NCBI RefSeq assembly: GCF_002846415.1
Contig: NZ_PJMX01000001.1
Span: 7,068,001 to 7,132,000, forward strand
Direction of reading: 5' to 3'
Length of the DNA: 64,000 nt
From: Streptomyces sp. TLI_146
Lineage (GTDB): Bacteria > Actinomycetota > Actinomycetes > Streptomycetales > Streptomycetaceae
Shown: piece after piece, positions 27,137 to 35,459 of the stretch
Layout of the letters: the number at the start of each line of letters is the position of its first letter
Position numbering within the stretch: position 1 is the first letter of the stretch
Position numbers and translations under genes: made by a program
The notes under the pieces: generated by a model
Told to the model about the DNA's origin: nothing
Database searches by the model: none
Seen by the model: only the letters and a program-made list of their open reading frames with translations

Positions 27137-27630
27137 GGCGGTCGAGGACCCGCGCGCTCGCGCTGCTGCTGCCCGCCGTGCTGGCGCCGGCCGCCTGCGG
27201 GGTGCGGCCGTCCGGGGTCGTGGAGGTGGGCGACCCGGCGATCGTGCAGACGGTGCCGGACGCCGCCCACGGCGGCGTGGCCGTCTACCTCAAGGGCCCC
27301 GACGGAGTGCTGCCCGTCATCCGGGACTCCGGGGAGAAGGAGAAGGCGACCGTGGGCCGGGCCGTCATGACGCTCCTCGACGGGCCCCGGGAGGCCGACC
27401 GGGCCGCGGGGCTGACCTCCGAACTGCCCGGCTACTTCGAGGCGATGGCGATCAACGTGGAAGGCACCACCGTACGGATCACGCTGTACCGCCCCGTACG
27501 CGACTTCTCCGCCGTGGCCCGCCGGCAGCTGGCCTGCACCGCGGCGCACGCGATGGCGGACAGCGGCGCGGTCAGTGTGGTCCTGAAGGGCAGCGACACC
27601 ACGCTCGCTCCGGAGCGCTGTCCGTTCTGA
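27133..27630 (+). CDS. GerMN-like lipoprotein of the two-component operon
   Basis: A 165-residue lipoprotein with lipobox APAAC (Cys about residue 21). The mature part resembles the GerMN/sporulation domain, with HGGVAVYLKGPDGVLPVIRD, AVMTLLDGPREADRAAGLTS and ITLYRPVRDFSAVARRQLAC. Third in an operon of regulator, kinase and lipoprotein, an order also seen for MtrA-MtrB-LpqB and AfsQ1-AfsQ2-lipoprotein in actinobacteria. By analogy it may modulate the kinase from outside. Start is the ATG in the ATGA overlap. Confidence 0.82.
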   Translation: MRRSRTRALALLLPAVLAPAACGVRPSGVVEVGDPAIVQTVPDAAHGGVAVYLKGPDGVLPVIRDSGEKEKATVGRAVMTLLDGPREADRAAGLTSELPGYFEAMAINVEGTTVRITLYRPVRDFSAVARRQLACTAAHAMADSGAVSVVLKGSDTTLAPERCPF

Positions 27631-27681
27631 GGCGGCCGGGCACTCTTGTCGCGGGCGTCCGGTTGCCGTCACCTTGGTGCG

Positions 27682-28938
27682 ATGAGTGATCTGCCGGACG
27701 TCTTCGACCCGCGCCGGTACGCCGCCGGGCCGCCCCACGACGACTACCGGGAGCTGCGCGAGCGGCACCCGGTGGCCTGGCAGGAGGAGTACGAGGTGCT
27801 GGGCTGGCCCGCCGGGCCCGGCTTCTGGGCGGTCACCCGGCACGCCGACGTCGTACGGGTGCTGAAGGACCCGGCCACCTACTCCTCCACCCTCGGCGCC
27901 ACCCAGATCCGCGACCCCGACCCCGACGACCTGCCGTTCATCCGCCGCATGATGCTCAACCAGGATCCCCCGCAGCACGGCAGGCTGCGCCGCCTGGTGA
28001 GCCGCGCCTTCACCCCCGGCCGCACCGACCGGTTCGAGGCGGCGGTACGGGCCCGGGCGCGCACCCTGCTGGGCGCGGCCCGCGACGGCGCCGAGGACGG
28101 GGTCTTCGACCTGGTCACCGAGGTCACCGACGACTACGCGCTGCTCAACCTCGCGGATCTGCTCGGGGTGCCCGGCAGCGACCGCGGGCTGCTCCTCGAA
28201 TGGACCGAGCGGGTCATCGGCTACCAGGACCCGGACGAGCCGCCGGTGCTCGGCCCCGACGGGCGGCCGGTCAACCCGCGCTCGCCCGCGATGCTGCGCG
28301 AGATGTTCGCGTACGCCCAGGAGCTCGCCGCGTACAAGCGGCGCGAGCCCGCCGACGACATCATGACCTCGCTGGCGCACTCCGAACTGGCCGACGCCGA
28401 GCTGGAGATGTTCTTCTTCCTGCTGACCGTGGCGGGCAACGACACCGTGCGCGCCGCCGCGCCCGGCGGCTTCCTGGCGCTGGCCGAACACCCGGACCAG
28501 CGGCGGGCGCTGGGCGCGGGCGAAGCCTCCCTGGACACGGCCGTGGACGAGCTGCTGCGGTGGCACCCGCCGGTTCTCACCTTCCGCCGCACCGCCGCCC
28601 GGGACACCGTGCTCGCCGGGCAGCGGGTGCGCGCGGGCGACAAGGTGGTGGTCTTCCACGCCTCGGCCAACCACGACGAGCGCGTCTTCACCCGCCCCCA
28701 GCGGCTGGACCTGACGCGGACGCCCAACCCCCACGTCTCGTTCGGGGACGGCCCGCACGTCTGCCTCGGCGCCCACTTCGCCCGGCTCCAGCTGCGGGTG
28801 CTGCACGAGGAGGCGCTCCGGCTGCTGCCCGGCTACGAGCCCGCCGGGCCGCCGCGCCGACTGGTCTCCAACTTCATCAACGGGGTCAAATCGCTGCCGC
28901 TCCGGCTGCCGGGGCCGGGGTCAGGGCCGCGCGGGTGA
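27682..28938 (+). CDS. Cytochrome P450 (CYP124/125/142-like)
   Basis: A 418-residue P450 unlike the other two. The I-helix reads LLTVAGNDTVRAA, with AGNDT instead of AGxET; K-helix DELLRWHPPV; haem loop FGDGPHVCLGAHFARLQ with Cys361. The C-terminal LVSNFINGVKSLPL is typical of CYP124/125/142, which oxidise sterol side chains or branched fatty acids at the omega position. Substrate class is inferred from these motifs. CACCTT lies 6 nt before the ATG. The last 53 bp overlap the 3' end of the convergent gene at 28886-29620. Confidence 0.9.
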   Translation: MSDLPDVFDPRRYAAGPPHDDYRELRERHPVAWQEEYEVLGWPAGPGFWAVTRHADVVRVLKDPATYSSTLGATQIRDPDPDDLPFIRRMMLNQDPPQHGRLRRLVSRAFTPGRTDRFEAAVRARARTLLGAARDGAEDGVFDLVTEVTDDYALLNLADLLGVPGSDRGLLLEWTERVIGYQDPDEPPVLGPDGRPVNPRSPAMLREMFAYAQELAAYKRREPADDIMTSLAHSELADAELEMFFFLLTVAGNDTVRAAAPGGFLALAEHPDQRRALGAGEASLDTAVDELLRWHPPVLTFRRTAARDTVLAGQRVRAGDKVVVFHASANHDERVFTRPQRLDLTRTPNPHVSFGDGPHVCLGAHFARLQLRVLHEEALRLLPGYEPAGPPRRLVSNFINGVKSLPLRLPGPGSGPRG

Positions 28939-29620
28939 CGTCGGCGACGACCTCCACCACGTCCGGGCCGTACGCCAGGGAGTTGACGACCTTCAGAAGC
29001 AGGCAGAACGTGCCGTTGCCGTGTTTGCGGGCCAGCTTCTGGTGGTTGCGGGCGAGATAGCGGGTGGCCGCCTGGTTGGTTATCGCGCGCTGGCCGCAGA
29101 ACAGGAACACCGGCCGCTGCCCCTGGCCCGCGGTGACCCGGGCGAGGATCACGTACTCGGTGACCCCGCCTTCCACCTGGTACTTCTCCCCGCCGATGGT
29201 GAACGCACCCCGGTCCGGGCCGGGCTCGGTGTCCACGTTCATCGTCACCCCCGGCAGCAGGGCGGAGAGGTGCGCGGCCATACGACGGTTCGAGTACGGG
29301 CCGCCGAGGCAGAACTCGGTGCGCTCGCCGAAGCCCTGCTGGGTCAGGTCGTGCTGGACGATCCGCGCGTGGGCACCGCAGTCCTTGATGAGCGAGGCGA
29401 GTTCGAGGAGCGCGAACACGTCGAACCGGTGCACCGCGCCCTCCGCCCCCGCGTCCCGGTTGACGACGAGCAGGCACTCGGAGTGGGTCGGCAGCCCGAA
29501 GAACGCCTGCTTGCGGCGGAGCCTTCGGTTCCAGAGATAGGTGCGGGTGAGCCAGCCCAGGGCGGCGCTGATGCCCGCGGCGACCACTCCCAGCACGATG
29601 TTGCGCACGTCGTCGTTCAT
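28886..29620 (-). CDS. Hypothetical membrane-anchored protein
   Basis: Unrecognised 244-residue protein. One N-terminal transmembrane helix (about 7-25, NIVLGVVAAGISAALGWL) is followed by a basic stretch and a cytoplasmic-type alpha/beta domain. Conserved-looking pieces are SECLLVVNRD, ALLELASLIKDCGA, FCLGGPYSNRRMAAHL, EYVILARV, PVFLFCGQRAITNQAATRYLAR and VVEVVADVTRAAL. The pattern GGPYSN then EYxILARV then GQ..TNQAAxRYL suggests a nucleotide- or ligand-sensing fold, but this is only an impression. The 3' end is antisense to the P450 by 53 bp. Confidence 0.75.
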   Translation of the reverse strand: MNDDVRNIVLGVVAAGISAALGWLTRTYLWNRRLRRKQAFFGLPTHSECLLVVNRDAGAEGAVHRFDVFALLELASLIKDCGAHARIVQHDLTQQGFGERTEFCLGGPYSNRRMAAHLSALLPGVTMNVDTEPGPDRGAFTIGGEKYQVEGGVTEYVILARVTAGQGQRPVFLFCGQRAITNQAATRYLARNHQKLARKHGNGTFCLLLKVVNSLAYGPDVVEVVADVTRAALTPAPAAGAAAI

Positions 29621-29736
29621 GGGCGGGCATGTTAGCGGGAGTTCGATGTCGTGTTCGTGTCGCCTTCGCGGACGGTCCTGACGCGACCGCGGGCGCGGCG
29701 CTACGCTGCGCGGACATTCGCACCCAGGAGGTACGC

Positions 29737-31533
29737 ATGCGTCGCTCCGCCGTCCGCAGTCTCTCGTTACTGGCCGTCGCCGCGGCCGTGGCGACCTCGG
29801 TCGCGGCCGCCCCGCCGAGAACCGCGCCCCCGCCCGTCAAGACGCCCGAGGCGATCGGCTACGGGGGCGCCGTCGCCAGCGTCGACGCGGACGCCACCGC
29901 AGCCGGCATCGAGGTCCTCAAGCACGGCGGCAACGCGGTGGACGCCGCCGTCGCCACGGCCGCCGCCCTCGGCGTCACCGAGCCGTACTCGTCGGGCATC
30001 GGCGGCGGCGGATACTTCGTCTACTACGACGCGAAGTCCCGCACCGTGCACACCATCGACGGCCGCGAGAGGGCGCCGCACTCCGCGACCTCGTCCCTGT
30101 TCCTGGAGAACGGCAAGCCGCTCCCGTTCCCGGACGCGGTGACCAGCGGGCTCAGCGTCGGCACCCCCGGCACCCCGGCCACCTGGGACGCGGCCCTCGA
30201 CGCCTGGGGCTCCAAGCCGCTGAGCCGCCTCCTCAAGCCCGCGGAGAAGATCGCGCGCGACGGCTTCACGGTGGATGACACCTTCCGCCAGCAGACCGCC
30301 GACAACCAGGCGCGGTTCGCCGACTTCCCGGACACCGCCAAGCTCTTCCTGCCCGGCGGACAGCTCCCGGTGGTCGGCTCGAAGCTGAGGAACCCCGATC
30401 TCGCCCGCACCTACGAGGAGTTGGGGCGTACGGGCGCGGACGCCGTCTACCGCGGCGACCTGGGGCGCGACATCGTACGGACCGTCCGCAAGCCCCCCGT
30501 CGCGGCCGGCTCGGCGCGTGTCGCCCGCCCCGGCGACCTCACCGAGAAGGACCTGCGCTCCTACGCGGTCAAGCACCAGACACCGACGAAGGTGGACTAC
30601 CGGGGCCTGAAGGTCTACGGCATGGCGCCGTCGTCGTCGGGCGGCACCACGGTCGGCGAGGCGCTGAACATCCTGGAGCACACCGACCTGTCGAAGGCGT
30701 CCGAGGCCCGGTATCTGCACCGCTACATCGAGGCGACCCGGGTGGCCTTCGCGGACCGGGGCCGCTGGGTGGGCGACCCGGCCTTCGAGGACGTACCGAC
30801 CAAGGGGCTGCTCTCGCGGAAGTTCGCGGACTCGCGGGCCTGCCTCATCAGCGACACCAAGGCCCTGACCAGCCCGCTGGCGCCCGGCGACCCCCGCCAC
30901 CCGGCGCCCTGCGCCACCTCCGGCCAGGCCTCGCCCACCACGTACGAGGGTGAGAACACCACGCATCTGACGGTGGCCGACAAGTGGGGCGACATCGTCT
31001 CGTACACCCTCACCATCGAGCAGACCGGCGGCAGCGGCATCACGGTGCCCGGCCGGGGCTTCCTGCTCAACAACGAGCTGACGGACTTCTCGTTCGCCCC
31101 GGCGAACCCGGCCGTCCACGACCCGAACCTGCCGGGGCCCGGCAAGCGGCCGCGCTCGTCCATGTCGCCGACGATCGTCCTCGACGCTCATGGCAGGCCG
31201 GTGCTCGCGCTCGGCTCGCCGGGCGGCGCGACCATCATCACCACGGTGCTCCAGTCCCTCGTCGGGCACCTCGACCGGGGCCTGCCGCTGGTCGACGCCA
31301 TCGCGGCCCCGCGCGCCAGCCAGCGCAACGCGGCGGCGACCGAGCTGGAGCCCGGGCTCTACAACAGCCCGCTGAAGGCCCAACTGGAGGCGCTGGGACA
31401 CAAGTTCACGCTCAACCCGATGATCGGCGCGGCGACCGGGGTGGAGCGGCTCGGTGACGGCCGCTGGGTGGCGGCGGCCGAGAAGGTCCGGCGCGGTGGC
31501 GGTTCGGCGATGGTGGTGCGCCCAGCTGGGTGA
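29737..31533 (+). CDS. ggt: Secreted gamma-glutamyltranspeptidase
   Basis: Ntn-hydrolase of 598 residues with a cleavable signal peptide (MRRSAVRSLSLLAVAAAVATSVAAA). It should self-cleave before Thr408 in ENTTHLTVADKWGD; the new N-terminal Thr is the nucleophile. Other family markers are SGIGGGGYFVYYD in the large subunit and GSPGGATIITTVLQ in the small one. It hydrolyses or transfers the gamma-glutamyl group of glutathione and related peptides outside the cell. ATG 29737 follows AGGAGG. A terminator hairpin follows at 31573-31610. Confidence 0.93.
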   Translation: MRRSAVRSLSLLAVAAAVATSVAAAPPRTAPPPVKTPEAIGYGGAVASVDADATAAGIEVLKHGGNAVDAAVATAAALGVTEPYSSGIGGGGYFVYYDAKSRTVHTIDGRERAPHSATSSLFLENGKPLPFPDAVTSGLSVGTPGTPATWDAALDAWGSKPLSRLLKPAEKIARDGFTVDDTFRQQTADNQARFADFPDTAKLFLPGGQLPVVGSKLRNPDLARTYEELGRTGADAVYRGDLGRDIVRTVRKPPVAAGSARVARPGDLTEKDLRSYAVKHQTPTKVDYRGLKVYGMAPSSSGGTTVGEALNILEHTDLSKASEARYLHRYIEATRVAFADRGRWVGDPAFEDVPTKGLLSRKFADSRACLISDTKALTSPLAPGDPRHPAPCATSGQASPTTYEGENTTHLTVADKWGDIVSYTLTIEQTGGSGITVPGRGFLLNNELTDFSFAPANPAVHDPNLPGPGKRPRSSMSPTIVLDAHGRPVLALGSPGGATIITTVLQSLVGHLDRGLPLVDAIAAPRASQRNAAATELEPGLYNSPLKAQLEALGHKFTLNPMIGAATGVERLGDGRWVAAAEKVRRGGGSAMVVRPAG

Positions 31534-31572
31534 CACTTCGTCAGAACCCGTCCGCCGGTCGGGTGAAGCGGG

Positions 31573-31610
31573 CGCGGCCCTCGTCCCGGTGGGGACGGGG
31601 GCCGCGTTTC
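31573..31610 (+). terminator. Terminator after ggt
   Basis: A 15-bp stem with one mismatch, CGCGGCCCTCGTCCC (31573-31587) pairing with 31592-31606, followed by TTTCATTT. It lies 40 nt after the ggt stop. Confidence 0.7.
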
Positions 31611-31627
31611 ATTTCATGTGACCAGTA

Positions 31628-31683
31628 TTGACGCGCTCATGCAGACGGGCCAGATTGTTCGGGTCAGGTAAGGAAACTTTCCT
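31628..31683 (+). promoter_or_regulatory. Chitosanase promoter and palindromic operator
   Basis: TTGACG (31628-31633) and CAGATT (31651-31656) are 17 bp apart. About 15 bp after the -10 box is the perfect palindrome AGGAAA-C-TTTCCT (31671-31683), within TAAGGAAACTTTCCTAA. The position, just past the predicted start of transcription, is classic for a repressor. I recall a very similar palindrome described before Streptomyces chitosanase genes under the ROK repressor CsnR, but could not check it. Confidence 0.7.
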
Positions 31684-31702
31684 AACAGAAGGGTGCCCCC
31701 AC

Positions 31703-32410
31703 GTGCGTACTCGAACGCTCGCCCTCGCCGCCGCCTTTGGTGCCACGCTGCTGGCCACCGCCGCCCTCCCCGCCACCGCACTGAACACGGCCGCCGCGAC
31801 CGGTTCCCCCACCCGTACCGAGGAGGGTTCGGTCGGCGCGGCCGAACTGCTGGCCAAGGTGACGACCTGTTCGCAGATCTCCAGCGGCAAGTACCGGACC
31901 GACAGCGAGACCGCCGCGACGGTCCCGGTCTGCGGCAAGAACGGCGCCGTGTTCTGGAAGGCCGACCTGGATGTCGACTGCGACGGCCAGACCACCACCG
32001 CCTGCAACCGCGGCACCGACCCGTGGTTCCAGGGCGACACCGCCTTCCACCAGTCCGACGGCAAACCGCTGAGCGCCGAGAAGCTGCCGTACGTCGTCGT
32101 GCCGAGCTCCAGCTCGATCTGGAACTACTCCTCGGCCGGGATAAAGGGCGGTGGTGTGGTCGCCGTCATCTACAAGAACAGGGTCGAGTACGCGGTGGTC
32201 GGCGACACCGGCCCCTCCAAGATCATCGGTGAGGCGTCCTACGCCACCGCCAAGGCGCTGGGGATAAACCCCGACCCGGCCACCGGCGGGGCCGAGTCCG
32301 GCGTCACGTACATCCTCTTCAAGAACTCGCGGGCGAAGCCGATCGAGAGCCACAGCGCGGCGGTCTCCCTCGGCGACGAGCTGGCCAGACAGTTCGTGGC
32401 CGCCAACTGA
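31703..32410 (+). CDS. Secreted GH75 chitosanase
   Basis: A 235-residue secreted endo-chitosanase that hydrolyses beta-1,4-glucosamine linkages. The signal peptide (VRTRTLALAAAFGATLLATAALPATA) is followed by the GH75 core. The family's catalytic Asp and Glu are likely in KADLDVDCDGQTTTAC and in SKIIGEASYATAKALGI. Other landmarks are LPYVVVPSSSSIWNY, VVAVIYKNRVEYAVVGDTG and GVTYILFKNS. GTG 31703 follows AGAAGGG. A bidirectional terminator (32417-32448) separates it from the convergent DUF4360 gene. Expression is probably chitosan-inducible through the palindrome at 31671-31683. Confidence 0.88.
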   Translation: MRTRTLALAAAFGATLLATAALPATALNTAAATGSPTRTEEGSVGAAELLAKVTTCSQISSGKYRTDSETAATVPVCGKNGAVFWKADLDVDCDGQTTTACNRGTDPWFQGDTAFHQSDGKPLSAEKLPYVVVPSSSSIWNYSSAGIKGGGVVAVIYKNRVEYAVVGDTGPSKIIGEASYATAKALGINPDPATGGAESGVTYILFKNSRAKPIESHSAAVSLGDELARQFVAAN

Positions 32411-32416
32411 GCGGGT

Positions 32417-32448
32417 GCGGGCCGCCCGCGCCGTGCCGGGCGGCCCGC
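32417..32448. terminator. Bidirectional hairpin terminator
   Basis: Perfect 12-bp stem GCGGGCCGCCCG (32417-32428) and CGGGCGGCCCGC (32437-32448) with an 8-nt loop, placed between the convergent chitosanase and DUF4360 genes. Confidence 0.7.
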
Positions 32449-32455
32449 GTGCGTG

Positions 32456-33112
32456 TCACTTCGGCGGACACACCTTCCACGAGAAGTGGTAGATGGTGTT
32501 GATGCTGGCGTCGGTCGAGTCCATGCTGATGAAGCTGGTGGTGTTGGTCGTGTCGGAGGTGCCGCCCCCGGCCCGCAGTTCGGTGTTGATGTTCAGATAG
32601 CGCTCCTCACCGCAGGGCTTGTAGACGAGGGCGGAGACGTCCGTGGTGTCGTTGGTCTGCCAGTCGTCGGAGAACGGACCCTTGAACGGGTGCGTGGCGG
32701 AGGCAGTCTGGGACATGCCCTGGAAGTAGTAGTTCGCCCGCTCCTGCGCGGTGGCGCCCTTCTCCAGATGGGCGAAGCCGCGGTAGTCGGCCGAGGCGAT
32801 CGCGTAGGTGAAGCCCTGCGGGACGTGGACGTTCAGCGCCAGCTGGCAGTTCTTTCTGATGTCGGTCGGCGAGGAGCCCTTGCCGACCTGTGCCGTGTAG
32901 GTGCTGTACGTGACGGTGAACGCGGTGTTGTCGGGTGAGACCGCGACGGCCGCCGTACCCGCCGGACACCCCGAGCCGTTGACGGTCACGAGGTCGATCA
33001 CGATCTTGTCGGGCGGCGGGGTGCCCCAGCCGCCGGGGGAGTGGGCGGAGGCGCTGAGCGGGGCGGCCAGCAGAACGGCGGACGCGCCGCCGATGGCCAG
33101 TGCGTTGAACAT
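32456..33112 (-). CDS. Secreted DUF4360-family protein
   Basis: A 218-residue secreted protein. Signal peptide MFNALAIGGASAVLLAAPLSASA is followed by the DUF4360 domain, with VTVNGSGCPAGTAAVAVSPDNTAFTVTYS near the start and IYHFSWKVCPPK at the end. Four cysteines (in GSGCPAG, RKNCQLA, YKPCGEE, WKVCPPK) could form two disulfides. The n-region of the signal peptide has no Lys or Arg, which is unusual. ATG 33112 follows AAGGGAG. Function of the family is unknown. Confidence 0.85.
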   Translation of the reverse strand: MFNALAIGGASAVLLAAPLSASAHSPGGWGTPPPDKIVIDLVTVNGSGCPAGTAAVAVSPDNTAFTVTYSTYTAQVGKGSSPTDIRKNCQLALNVHVPQGFTYAIASADYRGFAHLEKGATAQERANYYFQGMSQTASATHPFKGPFSDDWQTNDTTDVSALVYKPCGEERYLNINTELRAGGGTSDTTNTTSFISMDSTDASINTIYHFSWKVCPPK

Positions 33113-33213
33113 GACGCTCCCTTCGGGTCATGTCGCCAGCCCGGGTTCTCCTGTGGGGGGTTGGCGGGACCATGACAGCAGAACGTCACCTTCCGGTACA
33201 GGTACGGACCAGC

Positions 33214-33293
33214 CAGCGTGAGGCCGTTTCGGGGGGCGTCTTCTGGCCCGAACCGGGCGCCCGGTTCGGGCCAAAAAGCTGTGCCTCACGCTG
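33214..33293. repeat. Nested palindromes between map and the DUF4360 gene
   Basis: A perfect 30-bp palindrome occupies 33244-33273 (each arm 15 bp, beginning TGGCCCGAACC). Outside it, 11-bp arms CAGCGTGAGGC (33214-33224) and GCCTCACGCTG (33283-33293) form a second stem. Farther out, CATGACagcaGAACGTCA (33171-33187) recurs directly as CATGACgGAACGTCA (33295-33309). The inner hairpin may end the map transcript; the outer repeats may be a regulatory region for the DUF4360 gene. Confidence 0.6.
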
Positions 33294-33323
33294 TCATGAC
33301 GGAACGTCAATGAAGGGTGCGGC

Positions 33324-34091
33324 TCACACAAGCGTCAGAATCCGCGGCCCGGAGTCCGTGATGGCCACCGTGTGCTCGGTGTGGGCCGCGCGGACGCCGG
33401 TGACCGTGCGCAGGGTCCAGCCGTCCGGGGCCGGGTAGTACCCGTCGGTGCCGTCCGCGATCAGCATCGGCTCGATCGCCAGGACCATGCCGTGCCGCAG
33501 GGTCATGCCCCGGCCCGGGCGGCCCTCGTTGGGCACCCCCGGGTCCTCGTGCATCTCTCGGCCGATGCCGTGGCCGCCGAAGTCCTCCGGGATGCCGTAT
33601 CCGGCGCCCCGGCACACCGTGCCGATCGCGTGCGCGATGTCGCCGATGCGGTTGCCCACGGTGGCGGCCGCGATGCCCGCCTCCAGCGCCTCGTACGCCG
33701 TCGATATCAGCCGGACGTCCTCGCTCCGCGCCCGGCCCACCGTGAAGCTGATCGCCGAGTCCCCGGCCCAGCCGTCCAGGACCGCGCCGAAGTCGACGCT
33801 GACCAGGTCGCCGTCGCGCAGCCGGTAGCCGTCCGGGACGCCGTGCACGATGGCGTCGTTGACGGAGACGCAGGCGACGGCGGGGAACGGTACCGGCGCG
33901 AAGTCCGGGTGATAGCCGAGGAACGGCGAGGAGGCGCCCGCCGCGCGCAGTACCTCATGGGCCGCGGTGTCGAGGTCCAGCAGGCTCACGCCCACGTCCG
34001 CCGCGTCCCGCGCCGCGGCGAGCGCCCGCGCGACCACCCGCCCGGCCTCCCGCATCGCGTCCATCTGTGCGTCCGTCTTGATCTCTACCAT
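33324..34091 (-). CDS. map: Type I methionine aminopeptidase
   Basis: A 255-residue cytoplasmic metallopeptidase that removes the initiator Met. Metal ligands are recognisable: Asp in VSVDFGA, Asp in WAGDSAISFTV, His in FGGHGIGREMHE, Glu in LAIEPML and Glu in AHTEHTVAI. Streptomyces usually has more than one map; this is probably the accessory copy, since it is not beside secY/adk. TATAGT lies 7 nt before the ATG on the minus strand (34099-34104), a strong leaderless-promoter signature. Confidence 0.93.
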   Translation of the reverse strand: MVEIKTDAQMDAMREAGRVVARALAAARDAADVGVSLLDLDTAAHEVLRAAGASSPFLGYHPDFAPVPFPAVACVSVNDAIVHGVPDGYRLRDGDLVSVDFGAVLDGWAGDSAISFTVGRARSEDVRLISTAYEALEAGIAAATVGNRIGDIAHAIGTVCRGAGYGIPEDFGGHGIGREMHEDPGVPNEGRPGRGMTLRHGMVLAIEPMLIADGTDGYYPAPDGWTLRTVTGVRAAHTEHTVAITDSGPRILTLV

Positions 34092-34162
34092 TCCAATTAC
34101 TATACCGGTCGGGTGGAGCGGTCACGCAGACGGCCATACGGGTGACACGGGCTGAGGCGAGG

Positions 34163-35332
34163 TCAGAGGGCTTCCAGGACCGTGGCGTTGGCGAGTCCGC
34201 CCGCCTCGCACATGGTCTGGAGGGCGTACCGCGCCCCGCGCAGCCGCATGGAGTGCACCAGCGTGGTCATCAGCCGGGTGCCGCTGGCGCCCAGCGGGTG
34301 GCCGAGCGCGATCGCGCCGCCCTGCACGTTGACCTTCGCGGGGTCGGCGCCGGTCTCCTGCTGCCAGGCGAGCACCACGCTCGCGAAGGCCTCGTTGACC
34401 TCGAAGAGGTCGATGTCGCCGAGGCCGAGTCCGGCCTTGCGCAGCACCTTTTCTGTCGCGGGGATGACTCCGGTGAGCATGAGGACCGGGTCGGAGCCGG
34501 TCACCGCGAAACTGTGCAGCCGGGCGAGCGGGCGCAGCCCGAGCTTCGCCGCGGTCTCGCTGGAGGTGATCAGGACGGCGGAGGCGCCGTCGTTCGTGGG
34601 GCTGCTGTTGCCCGCCGTCACCGACCAGTCGATCTGCGGGAACCGCTCGGCGAAGTGCGGGTCGACGAAGGAGGGCTTCAGCCCGGCGAGGATCTCCGGG
34701 GTCGTCGTGGGACGTACGGACTCGTCCCGCGTCAGCCCGGCGATCGGCGCGGTCTCGGCGTCGAAGAGCCCGGCGTCCCAGGCCGCGGCGGCCTTCTGGT
34801 GCGAGGCGGTGGCGAACTCGTCCATCCGCTCGCGCCCGATCGACCACTTCGCCGCGATCAGCTCGGCGCTGATGCCCTGCGGGACGAGGCCCTCCGGGAA
34901 GCGGGCGGCCACGCCCGGGCCGAACGGGTCCTTGCCGGCCGGTACGTTCGACCACATCGGCACCCGGCTCATCGACTCCACCCCGCACGCCACGACCAGG
35001 TCGTACGCCCCCGAGATCACGCCCTGGGCGGCGAAGTGGACGGCCTGCTGCGAGGAGCCGCACTGGCGGTCCACGGTCGTCGCGGGGACGGTGTCGGGGA
35101 ACCCGGCGGAGAGCCAGGCGTACCGGGTGGTGTTCATGGCCTGCTCGCCGACCTGGTCGACGGTGCCGCCGATCACGTCGTCGACCAGCGCCGGGTCGAC
35201 ACCGCTGCGCTCGACGAGGGCGCGCAGGGTGTGGGCGAGCAGTTCTACGGGGTGTGTCTGGGAGAGCGCCCCGCCCGGCTTTCCCTTTCCTGTCGGGGTA
35301 CGGACGGCTTCCACGATCACGGCGTCACGCAT
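34163..35332 (-). CDS. Acetyl-CoA C-acyltransferase (thiolase, FadA5-like)
   Basis: A 389-residue thiolase. Nucleophile Cys lies in DRQCGSSQQA (about residue 92), the active-site His in GGAIALGHPLGASG and the second Cys in MCEAGGLANATVLEAL. It performs the last, thiolytic step of beta-oxidation or makes acetoacetyl-CoA. The sequence resembles degradative thiolases including steroid FadA5 types; this is a family impression. ATG 35332 follows GAGGAG. It is divergent from an HxlR regulator, with two related operator-like sites between. Confidence 0.9.
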   Translation of the reverse strand: MRDAVIVEAVRTPTGKGKPGGALSQTHPVELLAHTLRALVERSGVDPALVDDVIGGTVDQVGEQAMNTTRYAWLSAGFPDTVPATTVDRQCGSSQQAVHFAAQGVISGAYDLVVACGVESMSRVPMWSNVPAGKDPFGPGVAARFPEGLVPQGISAELIAAKWSIGRERMDEFATASHQKAAAAWDAGLFDAETAPIAGLTRDESVRPTTTPEILAGLKPSFVDPHFAERFPQIDWSVTAGNSSPTNDGASAVLITSSETAAKLGLRPLARLHSFAVTGSDPVLMLTGVIPATEKVLRKAGLGLGDIDLFEVNEAFASVVLAWQQETGADPAKVNVQGGAIALGHPLGASGTRLMTTLVHSMRLRGARYALQTMCEAGGLANATVLEAL

Positions 35333-35383
35333 CGCGTGCTCCTCGGTTCCGCTCGGGTCCCACCCGCGCTACCGGCGAGTAGG

Positions 35384-35438
35384 TTGGAAAAGTGGATTCA
35401 CTGTAACTCGCTGGGTTGGAAAATCCAATGCACTGGTG
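35384..35438. promoter_or_regulatory. Two operator-like repeats between thiolase and HxlR genes
   Basis: TTGGAAAAGTGGATTCACTG begins at 35384 and TTGGAAAATCCAATGCACTG at 35416. The second contains the perfect palindrome TTGGA-AAA-TCCAA (35416-35428). The 32-bp spacing is three helical turns, so both sites face the same side of the DNA. This suits cooperative binding by the dimeric HxlR protein and control of both divergent genes. Confidence 0.6.
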
Positions 35439-35459
35439 ATCCTGGCTTACCGTGGAACC

